Shown: in pieces, positions 45,964-57,777 of the stretch
How positions within the stretch are numbered: position 1 is the first letter of the stretch
Layout of the letters: every line of letters begins with the position of its first letter
DNA from: Zelopaecilomyces penicillatus
Lineage: Eukaryota; Ascomycota; Sordariomycetes; Hypocreales; Pseudodiploosporaceae
Direction of reading: 5' to 3'
NCBI GenBank assembly: GCA_005765155.1
Contig: VCCP01000006.1
Coordinates: 942,501 to 1,006,500 of the forward strand
Length of the DNA: 64,000 bases
Program-made: the position numbers and the translations under genes
Notes under the pieces: model-generated
The model's input: only the letters and a program-made list of their open reading frames with translations
Database searches by the model: none
Told to the model about the DNA's origin: nothing

Positions 45964-46782
45964 ATGCGCTTCCAGCTCGCTCTTCACGCTGCGCTTGCGC
46001 CAATCGCCGCCTTTGCGCGCCCATCCACATCGCCAGCATCATCACAATCATCACAATCATTATCCCCGCGCGGCGATTCCGTCTGGGTCACCCCCCACGA
46101 CAGCTACTCCTCCTCCATCGGCGTGCTCGGCTGCAAAATCAACACCGACCGCGTCGCCTACTGGCCCCAAGCCGTCGACTGCACCAACCTCTGTGTATCC
46201 CTCGAATACGGAGACCGCCAGGTCTACCTCCTGCGCATCGATCAATCCCAGGGCGCCTACGACGTCAGCTACGATGCCTGGAACTACCTCTACACGGGCG
46301 AATCCGCCACCAAGAAGCCCACGGCCGGCGGCGCCGTCGAGATGAAGTACCGTCCCGTCGATGCCTCCAAGTGCGCGGGGCTCATCCGCACCAAGGACAA
46401 CCGACTGCCGCTGAGTGCTGCCAACAGCATGAATTTCCTGGCTAGCTGCCTTGACCAGTCTAAAAGCTGGGTCGCGAAGCATTATGTCCTGTATAACATC
46501 CTCGACTCCATCTGCACGTTGGGCAGTGACGAGAAGTGCAACTTGGATTGGCCAGCTGCGAACCAGGCCTCGTGTCCTAGCACCTTGGGCGTGCCAGCTA
46601 CGCTGAAAGATACAAAAGTCTATAATATTCGTTATCCAACAGGAGAAAAAGTTCTTGCAGGCTCAGGCGCGCCAGCCAAGGGCGGTGACGAGGACAGTGC
46701 TGCGTCGCTGGTCGCATTACCGCATGGCGCGCTGCTATGGGCGGCTTCCATTCTTACCTTCTTTTATTTTGCCACTTATTGA
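45964..46782 (+). CDS. Secreted, probably GPI-anchored Cys-containing protein
   Basis: Single exon, 272 aa. An N-terminal signal peptide (MRFQLALHAALAPIAAFARP) is followed by a Ser/Gln-rich linker. The core holds conserved-looking blocks: VLGCKINTDRVAYWP, CTNLCVSL, VYLLRIDQSQGAYDVSYDAWNYL, then paired cysteines (ASCLDQS, SICTLGSDEKC, ASCPS). The C-terminus has small residues followed by a 20-residue hydrophobic tail without positive end, the pattern of a GPI signal. I know similar secreted proteins across Pezizomycotina, some annotated only as hypothetical; the core may adopt a small beta-barrel. Likely cell-surface or wall role; enzymatic activity is not evident. Confidence 0.75.
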   Translation: MRFQLALHAALAPIAAFARPSTSPASSQSSQSLSPRGDSVWVTPHDSYSSSIGVLGCKINTDRVAYWPQAVDCTNLCVSLEYGDRQVYLLRIDQSQGAYDVSYDAWNYLYTGESATKKPTAGGAVEMKYRPVDASKCAGLIRTKDNRLPLSAANSMNFLASCLDQSKSWVAKHYVLYNILDSICTLGSDEKCNLDWPAANQASCPSTLGVPATLKDTKVYNIRYPTGEKVLAGSGAPAKGGDEDSAASLVALPHGALLWAASILTFFYFATY

Positions 46783-47767
46783 GATGCCATTTTCTTCTAT
46801 TCACAACTGATGACGACGATGATGACGGGGTTGGATTTTTTCCTTCTTTTGGATGACTGGGATGTATTTAACAAGTTTCTTTTTTATGCCAAAATATACC
46901 CCTTTGCTGTTCTTAAAACAACTTTATTTTGTATGTACCATTGCATCTAAGCAGAGCCCCCTTGTTATCTATCCTCTTCGCTGTGGGGGTGGTGCGAAAC
47001 TAGAATGCGGCATAGACTCATCATTCCAGCCGTCATGTAAAAATAATGTCCTCCTCTACCAGGCTGTTCGTCTCATGACAACAGTCAGCAGCACGCGGAC
47101 TCTGCGTTGCGCCTTGAAGTCGTCACAACTGGTTTCCTCAGTCTATACTATATCTCACGGGTCCCTCCCTGCCCCGTATATCCCACATTGCCTACTCGTA
47201 GGGCGACGGAACACCCCCCTCCGAGAGACGGCTCGCGTGGACTACCCAGTTATAAATTTATCACATGTTTATCCCACTTCCGTTCCCGTCTAGGTCTTGG
47301 ATCTGAGGTCCGTTAATAGAACAGCCTTGCCTGTTTTCGTCTCGTATGTAAGCAAAGACTAAGCTTCTCGAATGTAAAGACTATCCCCGGAGTTGGCCCG
47401 CCGAACGCCACCGAGGGTCCGAACCTTTTTAAGGGCGCCCCTCAACGCAAACTAAACTCATTTTTTAGGTTGCTGACGAAAGAGGATGTCATGCGGCCGA
47501 TCCGCCGGCAGTTTTTTATGTTTCCTAGTAAACTGGGCAAGTTGGTATTCTTCCCAAAACGGCAAGCCGCTAAATGTGGACTTGTATCCTATCAACGACA
47601 AGACATTATCAAAGCCGTATGTGAGGGACCATCCGTCATACCCCTTTCTGTGACATCCAGGAGATTCGAAATAGGTGACATCTTGTGGCGCACGATACAC
47701 TCTATTATTCAGCTTCTGTCATCCATCCAGTCGGTGGGAAAAACACATTAACCTTTTTTTTTTAACT
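46783..47767. other. Convergent intergenic region
   Basis: 3' region of two convergent genes. A protein-like minus-strand frame at 47458-47700 is listed separately; otherwise nothing is seen. Confidence 0.5.
47458..47700 (-). other. Orphan 80-codon frame with protein-like composition
   Basis: On the minus strand, downstream of the multicopper oxidase stop, a frame without an ATG start (GTG at 47700) reads a balanced, aromatic-rich sequence such as DGWSLTYGFDNVLSLIGYKS and WEEYQLAQFTRKHKKLP before TGA. It may be a last exon, a gene relic or a random frame. I could not find a matching upstream exon or a family. Confidence 0.25.
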
Positions 47768-49771
47768 TCACCCTACTGCTTGACACAACTGTGCGGCTGA
47801 GCCATTCACCTCCTGAACATGATCCGCGGAACTGCCCACATGCACGCCCGCTGCCATCCCCGTGCCCAAATGGACCATCATATGGCAATGTAGCATCCAC
47901 AGTCCCGGGTTGTCCGCTGTGAACGAGAGCACTACATGGCCTCTCCTCGGAATGGCAATGGTGTCTTTGCGCAGCGGGTTCTTTAAGTCCAAGGGGTTAG
48001 GGGGTCCTTGTTCAGGATTTTGATACGGGTTGTGGCTTCCGAAGCCGTCGTCTCGGCCACTGGCGCGGAATGAAGAGAGCACATCGAATGTATAGCCATG
48101 CATGTGGAAAGGGTGGGCTCCGTCGTCGAGGTTGTTGATGACGAGCTTGACGCGAGAGCCCAGTCTGATAAATTCAACTCGCTGGTGAGAGTTCCATGAA
48201 GATCGGTTTAGTGATAATAGAGGTGGGGTTTGGGGCTGCCAGTAAGTGTGGTTGATGAACCCCACTGGCCTGTTTTGTAAATGTGACATTTTCTGTGTTT
48301 TGACGTAGAACAAGATGGTTTCCTCTGGGCCTACTGGTGTGACAGGAGTTGGAGCTGTCGTCAATGCAGACAGAGCTGTCAAGTCCTGGTGGCTACTGTT
48401 GCTGGTGTTCAATGCTGGTGCCTCTCTCCTATCTGCTGCAAGTAGAGTACTTGGCAGTAGAGGGAAAGCCTGGTTTGGGTTTAATGCCCGGTTCTGGTAT
48501 ATGAAATTCCTACTCATCTGTCAGCAATTACATACTTTCTTTGACTCAGCACATAATAAGACACATTTACTCTTTGTCAAGATAAATATTCAGCCACGGA
48601 TTCTTGGCATGTTCTGAACTCCAATCAAGGAGAAAATCAGCCCTCTCACCAGGGTAGAGAATGCCAACTGAATCAGCTGGCTCGGCATCCACGTCACAGC
48701 CTCCATCTACGCCCAAGGGCTGCAGAGTCGCGCCGTCAACCATCATGGTCAACCCGGCAATCGTCCCGGTGTTGACCACCCTCAGCCGAGTCCGAGTCGC
48801 CGGTTTATGCAGCAGCAGGGGCACCATGTCTCCCAGACCAATGTGGTTGCATTCCACAGGGCGTGCAGGAACTGCCATGGAGCAATCATACCTCCCGTGG
48901 CCGTTGATCAGCAATGAGTCTGGCACAGGCTCGTTTCCGAAACTGCCAGCGTCATCGTACCAGGCAAGCACATCCTTTTGCTTACGGTGGAACCAGTCTC
49001 CCACTAAAAGGAGTACTTCGTCTTCAGCTGCTCCTGCGCCGGCAAGGTCGTCCTGCGGCTTGTGGACCACCAAGCCGCCAAAGAGACCCTCACCCCTCTG
49101 GACGTGGACATGGCTGTGCCACCAAAAGGTACCGTATTCGTCGTTGCCGATTTGAAAGTCATACACAAAATTGCCACCCGAAGGGATGGGGCACTGGGTG
49201 TAGCCTGCTGCGCCATCCATGACATTGTGGCCTCTCAGGCGTAGGCCGTGCCAGTGAAATGAGACCCCGTCGGCATCCAGATGGTTGTGAACATGAACCA
49301 TGACTCGGTCCCCTGAGCGGGCTTCGATGACAGGTCCCGGAAATTGACCTATTGACTGTCAGTTCCGCTCCCCAATAACAGTTTCATTTGTTTCCCAGGG
49401 CAGATATACTCACCGTTGACTAAGTACACCTCCTTTTGAACACCATCAGGAGCCCTGATGCCCTGGGTCACGTTCCAATGGAATGTAAGAGTTTTGGGCT
49501 TTCTTGCATTGTGTTGCTCAGGATGCAATGGAATAGCAAGCTGGGATGTGGTTTTTGAAATAGGGGTTGGAGGGAGAGACTTCTTGAATGATCTGAAAGA
49601 CGGGAGCGCCAGAACAATCAGCAACAGCATGAATAGCCCCAAACATGCAATCCAGAGCGAGCAAGTTCTTCGTCGAGCACCAAAACTCTTTTCATTTTGG
49701 TTTGAAATAGGTGTACTCTGAGCCTCAAGTTGGTCGTCGAGCAAGCCGTGGTCTTCATCCTGGCCCTTCAT
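47768..49771 (-). CDS. Membrane-tethered multicopper oxidase (laccase-like)
   Basis: Exons 49414-49771, 48571-49348 and 47768-48512 give 626 aa. The copper ligands are complete: HWHGL, WWHSHVH, HPFHMHGYTF and HCHMMVHLGTGM, the last with Met at the type-1 axial position. The first cupredoxin has QFPGPVIEARSGDRV. Instead of a cleaved signal peptide, the protein has about 35 hydrophilic residues, an RRR cluster and a hydrophobic helix (LWIACLGLFMLLLIVLALP). That predicts a type II membrane anchor with the oxidase outside the cell or in the lumen. Substrates may be phenols, pigments or metal ions. The exon-3 acceptor GATGAG|T is chosen because the nearer CAG would create a stop. Confidence 0.9.
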
Positions 49772-51776
49772 TTTGAATATGCAGTTGCAGAGCTGTAATG
49801 AAAGTGGAGCAAGCTTTTTGACTGTGAGGTTTCTTCAACAAGCGGGGTCAATCGTTGAAGAGAGCGGGAGCATAATGCAGAGCAATAGAAACAAAGAGAG
49901 CAAAGATAAGAGAGAAAAAGGATGTTATAACAGCTGTGGCCAATCACTACTTCGAACGTCTGCTTGTGTCTTTGTGAGAAGACAAGACTTGATGAATTAC
50001 CTGCAGCGATTCATTGGCAAAAGGATAGTTGGATAGAAATACGATGTGACCGATGGACGGGGCAGAGACAAGGCGGATATGCAGCCACAGCCGATGGGGG
50101 GCTTGCCCGTAGGTGTGGGTCTAGAGTGGCGGCGCTAATGCAGGGCAAGATGCGCCCATGCTGTCTTGGCACGTGCAACGAAAGGGGGGGTGTGCAGCCT
50201 CCCCCTCTAGGGTTGCTGTGAAAGTACCAGCCCGCCACAGCACCCTTTTAGTCAGTCCTGACTGTGTGCTTGTCAAGCTGCCCCTAAATCTCTTGACGGG
50301 TGCAACGGGAAAACCTCCCTTGGACTTGCCTGTAATGAAGAGAGGGTGGTCGAGTCGATGAAGTGGGTGGCTTGAGTCGTTTGTTGTAATAATTTGTCCG
50401 TAGGTCATCCATCCACTGTAGATAGGGTTCCAACGGCTAATTACAGGCAGTTGACTGATCAGCAGCCACAGCTTCCCCCATCACGGGGGGCGTCCACTGG
50501 CATCCATTGGCCCAAGAGCCAACGTCCAAGCAAATGGCGCACGCGCCGCCGCCATGCGATCAGAGCCGGAGTTGGCAGATGGAATGGACATGAACGGCAT
50601 GCCTAGTCCGGAGGAGAGATGATTATATTTGCTCGTCCTATGAATTTAATCACGGCGTTTATAATCTTAGCCCCGTACACCGTACTGAGTGAGGTAGCTG
50701 GACTTTTGTTTCCCGCCAACTACCGCTCCGGTAGAAAGCAGGTTGTGAGTTTGCGGCTTGTCAGTGGCTGGTACATAATTACAGACGGTCCAGTCATGTG
50801 CTACCCGGCTGTAGGTAGTACCACAAACACCTCCCGTCTGCCACAGCCAAGTCTCCCCAACCACGAACCCCCCATTCATCGCCGCCCTTGCTGCAACCTG
50901 CCTCTTTAGCCCAGCTCTGCCCTGCCCTGCCCTGCCCTGCCATCAGAAAACAGAAGAAGAAGAAGCTTGGTCACTCCCGTAGCCGTCAGGTGAGACAGTG
51001 CTTAACCTTCTGCCATTTTTGCCCCGTTGCTGCTGCTGGCCCCACGAACTTGGCACTGACTTAGGTGGGGTTGGGTTCTCTGTTTTATTTTGGATCTGGT
51101 TAACCGGCACTGTAAACGTGTATCTATAATAGCCTTAATGACGCATTTATATGTAAGAAATGCCTTGTATAAGGCTTTATTATATGACTGTGTTGAGTAT
51201 CCGCGTAGCCCTCTCGAAGCTTAAGGCTGGTTAAGCGGCGCCACCCTTCAACCACAAACTGGGTACGTACCGTTTAGCCAAGCCCTTTATTTTTGGGGGT
51301 GACAAGGGGGGTCTCCATTCGAAATGCGGCCGCTCGGGAGTGGGGTGGCTTCGGCCGTGATTGCATATTTGCATCCCGTCAATCGCCCGGATGGACACCA
51401 TGGGATGGACGTGTGTGTTTTACTGGTCCCAGCACATGCTCGTTCCAGGGGGGGTGCCGCCTGGCCTTCTCTTCCGAGTTCTTTGATCCGTAATGGCCAG
51501 CTAGGGCTCCATCCATCGGTACATCGCAATGTTGCGCGTGCGCCCAAGCGGGCATCTCTTTCTTTGTCTTGGGGAGGGGCGGTTTATAAGAATGGCCGGA
51601 TGGAAACGCCCCCCCCATTGAAGTCGTGCCTTCTTTGTCTCTCAGTGTCTCATACATACTCAACAGACAATAGATTCCACCTGACAGGTGTCTAAACTTC
51701 TTCTTTTTGTTATATCATTCCTTTCCACATCTCTGTTTTCACTCCAACCACATCGAACAATATACTTCCTTAGAAC
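49772..51776. other. Divergent promoter region (2.0 kb)
   Basis: Between divergently transcribed multicopper oxidase and phospholipase C genes. It has a (CCTGC)n tract at about 50916-50941 and AT-rich sequence at 51,110-51,190. No gene is seen. Confidence 0.55.
50916..50941. repeat. (CCTGC)5 microsatellite
   Basis: About five pentanucleotide units in non-coding DNA. Confidence 0.85.
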
Positions 51777-53816
51777 ATGACTGTATTTCGGTTCGCCGTG
51801 CCCGTCACGGTGGCCTTGCTGGCCCTGGCTGGCAGAGCCAGTGCGGACAGCTTAAAGGATATCGACCATGTGGTGCTTTTCATGCAAGGTGAGAGCTGCT
51901 CCGTCTTTACTGTTGCTCTTTGGGGACAGATGCTAATCTTAGAGAAACCTTGCAGAGAACCGCGCCTTTGATCACTACTTTGGCACCATGGCCGGTGTTC
52001 GAGGATTCAACGATGCAAACCTGCAGATGAACGGCAAAGTCCCCGTTTGGAAACAAAAGACGACTCCTGAAATGACCAAGGACGCCGACTATGTGACGCC
52101 ATGGTACCTGAACTATCTCGGTGGCAACTGGTCGCAGGCTACCCAGTGCATGACTTCGGGCAGCAATGGCTGGCACGAGAACCATGCCGCATGGAACTTT
52201 GGTACCAATGATCATTGGGCGATGAATAACACGCCGTGGAGCATTGGCTTTTACAAGCGCGATGATGTTCCGGTTCAGTGGTCATTAGCTGAAAACTTCA
52301 TCGTTGGAGACATGTACCAGGTAAGAGCTGCCAGACACCTTCCTTTATGAACCTTTGTCCCTTTCTGTCCTATTCTTCATCCATGAACCCCTTCTAATGC
52401 TCTGAGCAGCAATCGGTTGTAGCATCAACATCACCCAACAGAGCCATGTGGGCGTCGGGCTCCATCAATGTCCCAGGCTCTCCCCAGAAACCAAATCAGG
52501 GTGGCAACCCCTATATCGACAACAATGAAACCCCAGGCTGTGAGGAGGGAGGCATCAATTGCTACCCTCTCAAGTGGAAGACAGCTGGTGAGTTTTACGA
52601 GGATGCAGGCACGACCTGGCAAGTATATCAGGACGAGGACAACTTTGGCGACAACCCCTATGCCTGGTTTGAGCAGTTCCAGACTGCCAAGAAGGGCTCT
52701 GCTTTGTACGAAAAGGGGCTTAAGGGCCGCTCTCTTGACACATTTTATGCCCAGGCTGCCAATGGCACGTTGCCGGAGGTTTCTTACATCATTGGCCCAG
52801 CCGAGCTGTCGGAACACGCCCCCTACTCCGCCCATGACGGTGCCTGGCTCGAAAACAAGATCGCGCAGGCCGTCCTCAGCTCGCCCAAGTACGCAAGGAC
52901 AGCACTCATCATCTCCTTCGACGAGACAGGTGGCTGGTTTGACCATGTCGACCCTTACCGGTCGCCCGATGGCACTCCAGGCGAGTGGCTCGACGATCCC
53001 TACGGCAAGGTTGGCCGCACCTTTGCCGGCCCCGGATTCCGTCTGCCCTTTTACATCATCTCCCCTTGGACTCGCAATGGAGGCGTTTTCACCGGCCACA
53101 GCGATCATAATTCCCAGATCATGTTTATTGAAGAGTGGCAGGCCGCCAAGGGCCGCGACGTCAAGACCGACCAGATGGTGCCATGGCGACGGGAGCACAT
53201 GTCTAACCTTGTGGACGCCTTTGACTTTAAAAACCCAGACTACTCGGTTCCCTACCTGCCTATAGCTGATGAACCTCACAAGGACAAGGACGGCGTATAC
53301 GACGGCTCCGAATACTGCGCATCGCTGTTCCCGGAACCCCGCCCACCTGTGCCATACACCGGCAAGGGCGTCATTGAGGACATGGCCAGTGTCGTTGAGG
53401 AAGGTTTCAAGCCCATCCGTGGCCAGCTCACAGAAGGCCGCCATCTCGTCCTAGAAATGTTTGGCTATGCGCTCACAAACAAGGGCAAGCATCGCCGCAA
53501 GAACGCAGCTGTGGGCCTGACGCGCGCGACGAGCAAACACGACCGCGTCGAACAGCGCTGGGTTGTACACGCGGTTGAGCTTGGAGGGGATGAGTTCACC
53601 ATGACGAGCGTCGTTGACGAGCAGTACATTTGCGACGGCGGCTTCATGTGCTCCGACAAGGCCAAGGCGACCGTCTTCAAAGTCAGTTTCAAGCCAAGCA
53701 AGGGCTACGCCTTTGAGATCAAGGACGAGGAGGTGCACATGGCCGGCAAAGAAGATGGTGAGGTGTCTCTCAAGGGATCTCTCGGATACTGGGAGGTGTT
53801 TAGCGTCAACTATTAG
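51777..53816 (+). CDS. Secreted phospholipase C (phosphoesterase family)
   Basis: Exons 51777-51888, 51956-52320 and 52410-53816 encode 627 aa. It belongs to the phosphoesterase family (PF04185) of non-haemolytic phospholipases C and acid phosphatases, which split phosphodiester or phosphomonoester bonds of lipids such as phosphatidylcholine. A signal peptide ends near ALAGRASA. The metal and active-site motifs ENRAFDHYFGT (rebuilt across intron 1), NTPWSIGFYKRDDVP, EHAPYSAHDG, SFDETGGWFDHVDP and TGHSDHNSQIMFIE are present. The C-terminal 150 residues form a separate beta-rich module like the C-terminal domain of bacterial PLC. Phosphate scavenging is a likely role. Confidence 0.93.
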
Positions 53817-54737
53817 CTGTTTGGGGCTGAGGTTGGCGATTTTTTTACTTTGTAAATATTGGGTTCCTGTGTACATTTCCTTCACAGTCCTTTGCTGCCT
53901 GGGGCGGCATTATAATTCTTAATTCCGCATCTATTATGGTGCTTTACATTAGACTTTGGTGCATTTGAACACACCTCATCTTGTTCACTTTGGGCTATAT
54001 TCTCGTTTCATACTTTGCGTAAATAATGCCGAAGTGACATTAACAGTTGAATCATGACAGTTGGAGTTTTGCAATGGCCCTGATTAAGTACAAGTTGAGG
54101 ATGTTGGGGATTGGAGTCTATCATGTCCAGGGTCAAAATCTACCCCGCATGCAGCCAAATGTAAAGTGATTTCTTGTAACACCTGGCTTCAATACATTGT
54201 GACATATATCAAGGTAGCAATGGTTATTAGTTATTTGTATGACTCATATCAGGCCATTCACCTGCTACACCTGCAGACACCCGTGCCGAGGCTGCTTGTT
54301 CGGATACCGGCAACATCTGCAGCAATCCAAGATGCGCATCTCTGGGCTTACGTTGTGCTAACCCGACTCCAACCCCGGCGGCTCCAAGCGGAACGAAGAG
54401 AGTCTGGTACTTTCTGATGGACGGGGAGAATTCCGCGGTTTTGGGTCTCGGATATATCGGGACTTGTGGAAGAACATAACGTGTTCTGTGTTTAGTTGCT
54501 CTGAAAGTCTTGAATGATGTGTGAAGTATAAATATGGTGGATGTGGATTGATTGGAATAGCTGGGAAGATTTACACGCAGCCCCGCACTTATAAGCTACC
54601 ATTGAGCATTTGACAACAGACGGTTAAGATATCAAAACAAAGAAGCTCTCAAACTCTTACAAGTTTGGTGAAATTCCAAGTATCACCAGAAGAAGGTGAA
54701 GTTGAATTGATCAAAGGATATCGATATATATATTGCA
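53817..54737. other. Intergenic region between phospholipase C and methyltransferase
   Basis: 0.9 kb of 3' and promoter DNA; TATAAATA-like sequence at 54528 and a CAAACTCTTACAAG start-like region; no gene. Confidence 0.55.
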
Positions 54738-55548
54738 ATGGCTTCACCAACAAACACCATGCAGGGCGTGCCCGCCCACATCCTCACCATCCTCGACCGT
54801 CTACACGCCGAGTCTCTCCACCAAGAAGACAAACTCAGCAGGGCCGACTACGCATCGCAGACGATCCACGAAGCGATGCGCGATAAGTTCATCGCGCTGG
54901 AGCAGGAGAAGGCGCAGTATGTGTACACGCTGTGTCGGGCGTTGGGGGCGCGTACGATAGTCGAGGCGGGGACGTCGTATGGTGTGAGTACAATCTATCT
55001 TGCTCTTGCGGCGGCTGCCAATGCCAATGCTGCTGCTGCTGCTCATGGAGGAATAGGAGGAGGAGAAAAGAAGAAGAGGGCTCGGGTGATTGCTACGGAG
55101 CATGAGGCGTCCAAGGCTGTGCGGGCGAGGGAGTATTGGGCAGAGTGTGGGAAAGTGGTGACGGATGTGGTGGAGCTGCGGGAGGGGGATTTGCTGGAGA
55201 CGCTGAAGGATGATGTGGAGGATGTGGATTTCTTGCTGCTGGATAGTAAGTTGCTTTTCTTCAGTCCAACAAGTCATATTGTCCTTTTGGACATGGGACA
55301 AATATATAAAACTAACAAACAATCTCACTCCTTTAGTTTGGACCCCAATGGCTCTTCCGACACTAAAGTTGGTCCAACCCAAGATGCGCCACGGCGCTGT
55401 CGTGATTACGGACAACACCATCGGCGCGGCGGAAGGGTATAGAGAGTTTTTGGCGTACATTCGGAGTCCGGAGAGTGGGTTTATTAATTTGACGATGCCG
55501 TATAACCAGGGGCTAGAGATGAGTGTGTACCTACCTCAGAAGAAGTAA
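54738..55548 (+). CDS. Class I O-methyltransferase (catechol/caffeoyl-CoA type)
   Basis: Exons 54738-55245 and 55337-55548 give 239 aa, the usual length. SAM motif I is IVEAGTSYGVSTIYLALA; an acidic residue after ARVIATEHE marks motif II. DVDFLLLDIWTP is the metal/motif-IV region rebuilt across the intron, and GAVVITDNTIG follows. A low-complexity Ala/Asn/Gly/Lys insert (about 25 residues) lies between motif I and ARVIATEHE, unusual for the family. Members methylate small phenolic or other hydroxyl substrates. There is no adjacent biosynthetic cluster, so the substrate is unknown. The alternative ATG at codon 8 (MQGVPAHIL) is possible. Confidence 0.88.
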
Positions 55549-55798
55549 GTTGCCATAAATATCATCAGAAGGTCCTAGATATACTCTAAAAAGCAAGACT
55601 TTGTATCATGAATTTAGAAAGAATTGTCTATCAAATACGAGATGTCGTTTTTGTCTATCCCTCTAATAGATAATTGATGTCTTGTTTTATAGCTGTTTCT
55701 GAAGGTGGAAATAGTATTGCTATTCGCGTATTATTAATAGCCTTAACCAAATATATATACTATTTCATTATCTTTATATATAATATCATCATCACCAA

Positions 55799-57190
55799 TC
55801 ACAGCTTCGCAATACTATCCAACTGCTGCGGCGCCGGCCTCAACACGTAGATATCCCCCCCCGGAGGCGGCACCAACCTATTCAGCGCCTCCCGATCCTT
55901 CTTCGTCGTCAACTGGCCCAACGCGCCCTTTGCCAGCTTACCCATCGCCTTTCTCGCCGACCTCAGGCCCTTATCCGCCGCCAAATGGATATTATCCGTG
56001 GCCGCATACTGCACAAACTCAATGTCCTCATACGCCCACTTATCCCTGCCCCCCAACGCCGCGGGGATCAAAAAGTCGACCGCCTTGAGGAGCGTCTGGC
56101 CCTGTGGACCCTTGTATCCAAAGGCATTGATGTTCATGTTCTCGGCGATGAGGCCCCAGCGTAGGAGCGCGACGAGGTTGAAGTTGGAGTAGTGGAAGCT
56201 GCGGGTGCGCGCGAGCTCTTGCGGCTGTGAGCCGTTGGCGGTGACTTGGCTATTGAGGAACTTGGGGAACAGTTCTTTCGTCAGATCGCGAGCGTACTTT
56301 TTCTCGCCGATGAAGAGCGCTATGGCGGCGATTTGCATATTGGCAAACGTGCCGTGGTTGTTCTGCGCGGTCGCCTCCGTCTTTCCAAAGTTTGATGTCG
56401 TCAGCCAGTTGAAGAACGAGCGGTTCCAGTCCTTGAAATGTTCGTTGTCCCTGGCACTCCAGCCCGGTGCGCCCATGGCCAGGATTCGGACGGCGTCCAG
56501 GACGTTGGTGTACTCCTGGCTAAAGTCAATGATGCCAATTGCGCGCCCGTCGTTGAGGCAGGGGACAATCTGCGCGTGGAGGAGGTTCGGATTCATGCCT
56601 GTGGCCGGGTTGATGAACCAGGTGCGGAGAATGTTGGAGGCATGGATGGAGTAGGCCTTGTCGCCCGTGTAGAACCACGCCAGAGACAGCACATAGGTCG
56701 AGTTGAACATGCGGCTCAGATTCAGCCGGTCCTGGTACTTGTCCACCTCGGGGTTCCGCTCTCCATCTCGCTGCACGTAGGGACAGCCGTCGGCCGTCTT
56801 GGGATTCGGCCACCAGTAGGGAGCCTGCGACGCGTAGTCGAAAATCGTGCCGTTGGGCGGAGGCTCCTTCTTGGACGTGACTGTCCACGGCCCCTGGCCC
56901 AGCCAGCTGTCGGCCTGTGCAACGAGGTATTTCAGTTGTTCGTCGTACTTTTTGCTCTTGCGGACAATGTTGCGAGTCTCGGCTAGCCTTTTGCCGTTCA
57001 TGACCACCGTTTGCGGCGCTTTGTAGATTGCGTCAAAGGAGGATGGGATTGGGCGATCTTTGTAATCCGGAGCAATGACAACATCCTCACCATACCGCTC
57101 AGAATACGGTTTTTTGTCTACTGGGATGTATTGTGCGGCCACGCCAAATGTCGTGACCACAAGGCAGAAGAGTGATGATGATGCTCGCAT
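55799..57190 (-). CDS. Secreted alginate-lyase-family polysaccharide lyase
   Basis: Single exon, 463 aa. A signal peptide (MRASSSLFCLVVTTFGVAAQ) precedes an (alpha/alpha)-toroid-like domain of the Alginate_lyase family (PF05426). The catalytic Asn-His stretch is AQNNHGTFANMQ, with the Tyr region RSFHYSNFNLVAL and the substrate loop APYWWPNP. Fungal members of this family act on glucuronan- or alginate-like uronic acid polymers by beta-elimination. Terrestrial fungi more likely meet fungal or plant glucuronans than seaweed alginate; that substrate choice is inference. The start at 57190 is the first ATG after a compact leader. Confidence 0.87.
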   Translation of the reverse strand: MRASSSLFCLVVTTFGVAAQYIPVDKKPYSERYGEDVVIAPDYKDRPIPSSFDAIYKAPQTVVMNGKRLAETRNIVRKSKKYDEQLKYLVAQADSWLGQGPWTVTSKKEPPPNGTIFDYASQAPYWWPNPKTADGCPYVQRDGERNPEVDKYQDRLNLSRMFNSTYVLSLAWFYTGDKAYSIHASNILRTWFINPATGMNPNLLHAQIVPCLNDGRAIGIIDFSQEYTNVLDAVRILAMGAPGWSARDNEHFKDWNRSFFNWLTTSNFGKTEATAQNNHGTFANMQIAAIALFIGEKKYARDLTKELFPKFLNSQVTANGSQPQELARTRSFHYSNFNLVALLRWGLIAENMNINAFGYKGPQGQTLLKAVDFLIPAALGGRDKWAYEDIEFVQYAATDNIHLAADKGLRSARKAMGKLAKGALGQLTTKKDREALNRLVPPPGGDIYVLRPAPQQLDSIAKL

Positions 57191-57777
57191 TGTCTCGTTG
57201 CTAGTGAGACAATAAGATGATGTGGTTGATATCAGAGAAGAAGAACAAAAACATAAGCAGATTCAAAGGGGGAGACCCCACGCTTATATAGCCCCACGAA
57301 TACAAGGCCTCGCCATGCTTCCCCAGATTCTTCCCCCGCGCTCATTTCATCAATTGAGTTAGCTTTAGGGGCTTCTAGGTTGGAAAATGCTTGAATATCG
57401 GCCGAGAGGGTGGTGGTGGCGGCAGCTCCAAGGTTCATCTCAGCGTAAATGGTGGAGCTTCTTCCAGCCGAAAGTGCCTAATATTCCGCCAATCGAAAGC
57501 CTCGCGCAACGCCAGCCAGCCACCACCAAGAATGACTTTGCCAGAAATAAGCCCATTGGTGGCATTCATTAATATTATCCTTTTTGCTCCCTTTTTGGGC
57601 GGATTGTTATATCCGTCGTGATATCCGTACAGGAACCTTCACACCACCATCAACTCGACTGTGCCCGTTCATCATAATTAGTGCTTAGAGGCCTTGTACT
57701 CTTCGATCAAGACCAAGTCGCCAAAACAAAATCGTAGATTGTATTATCACGGCCTCATAGCCATGCCTTGATATTAA
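57191..57777. other. Intergenic region
   Basis: Promoter of the lyase gene and 3' region of the FAD dehydrogenase gene, both on the minus strand. No gene is seen. Confidence 0.55.

Noticed and set aside
52431..53444. 337-codon minus-strand ORF opposite phospholipase C
   Set aside because: Antisense shadow of exon 3, whose sense frame carries all family motifs.
47768..57190. Possible secondary-metabolite cluster (oxidase, methyltransferase, FAD enzyme)
   Set aside because: No core synthase or pathway regulator lies among them, and the intervening genes are digestive enzymes.
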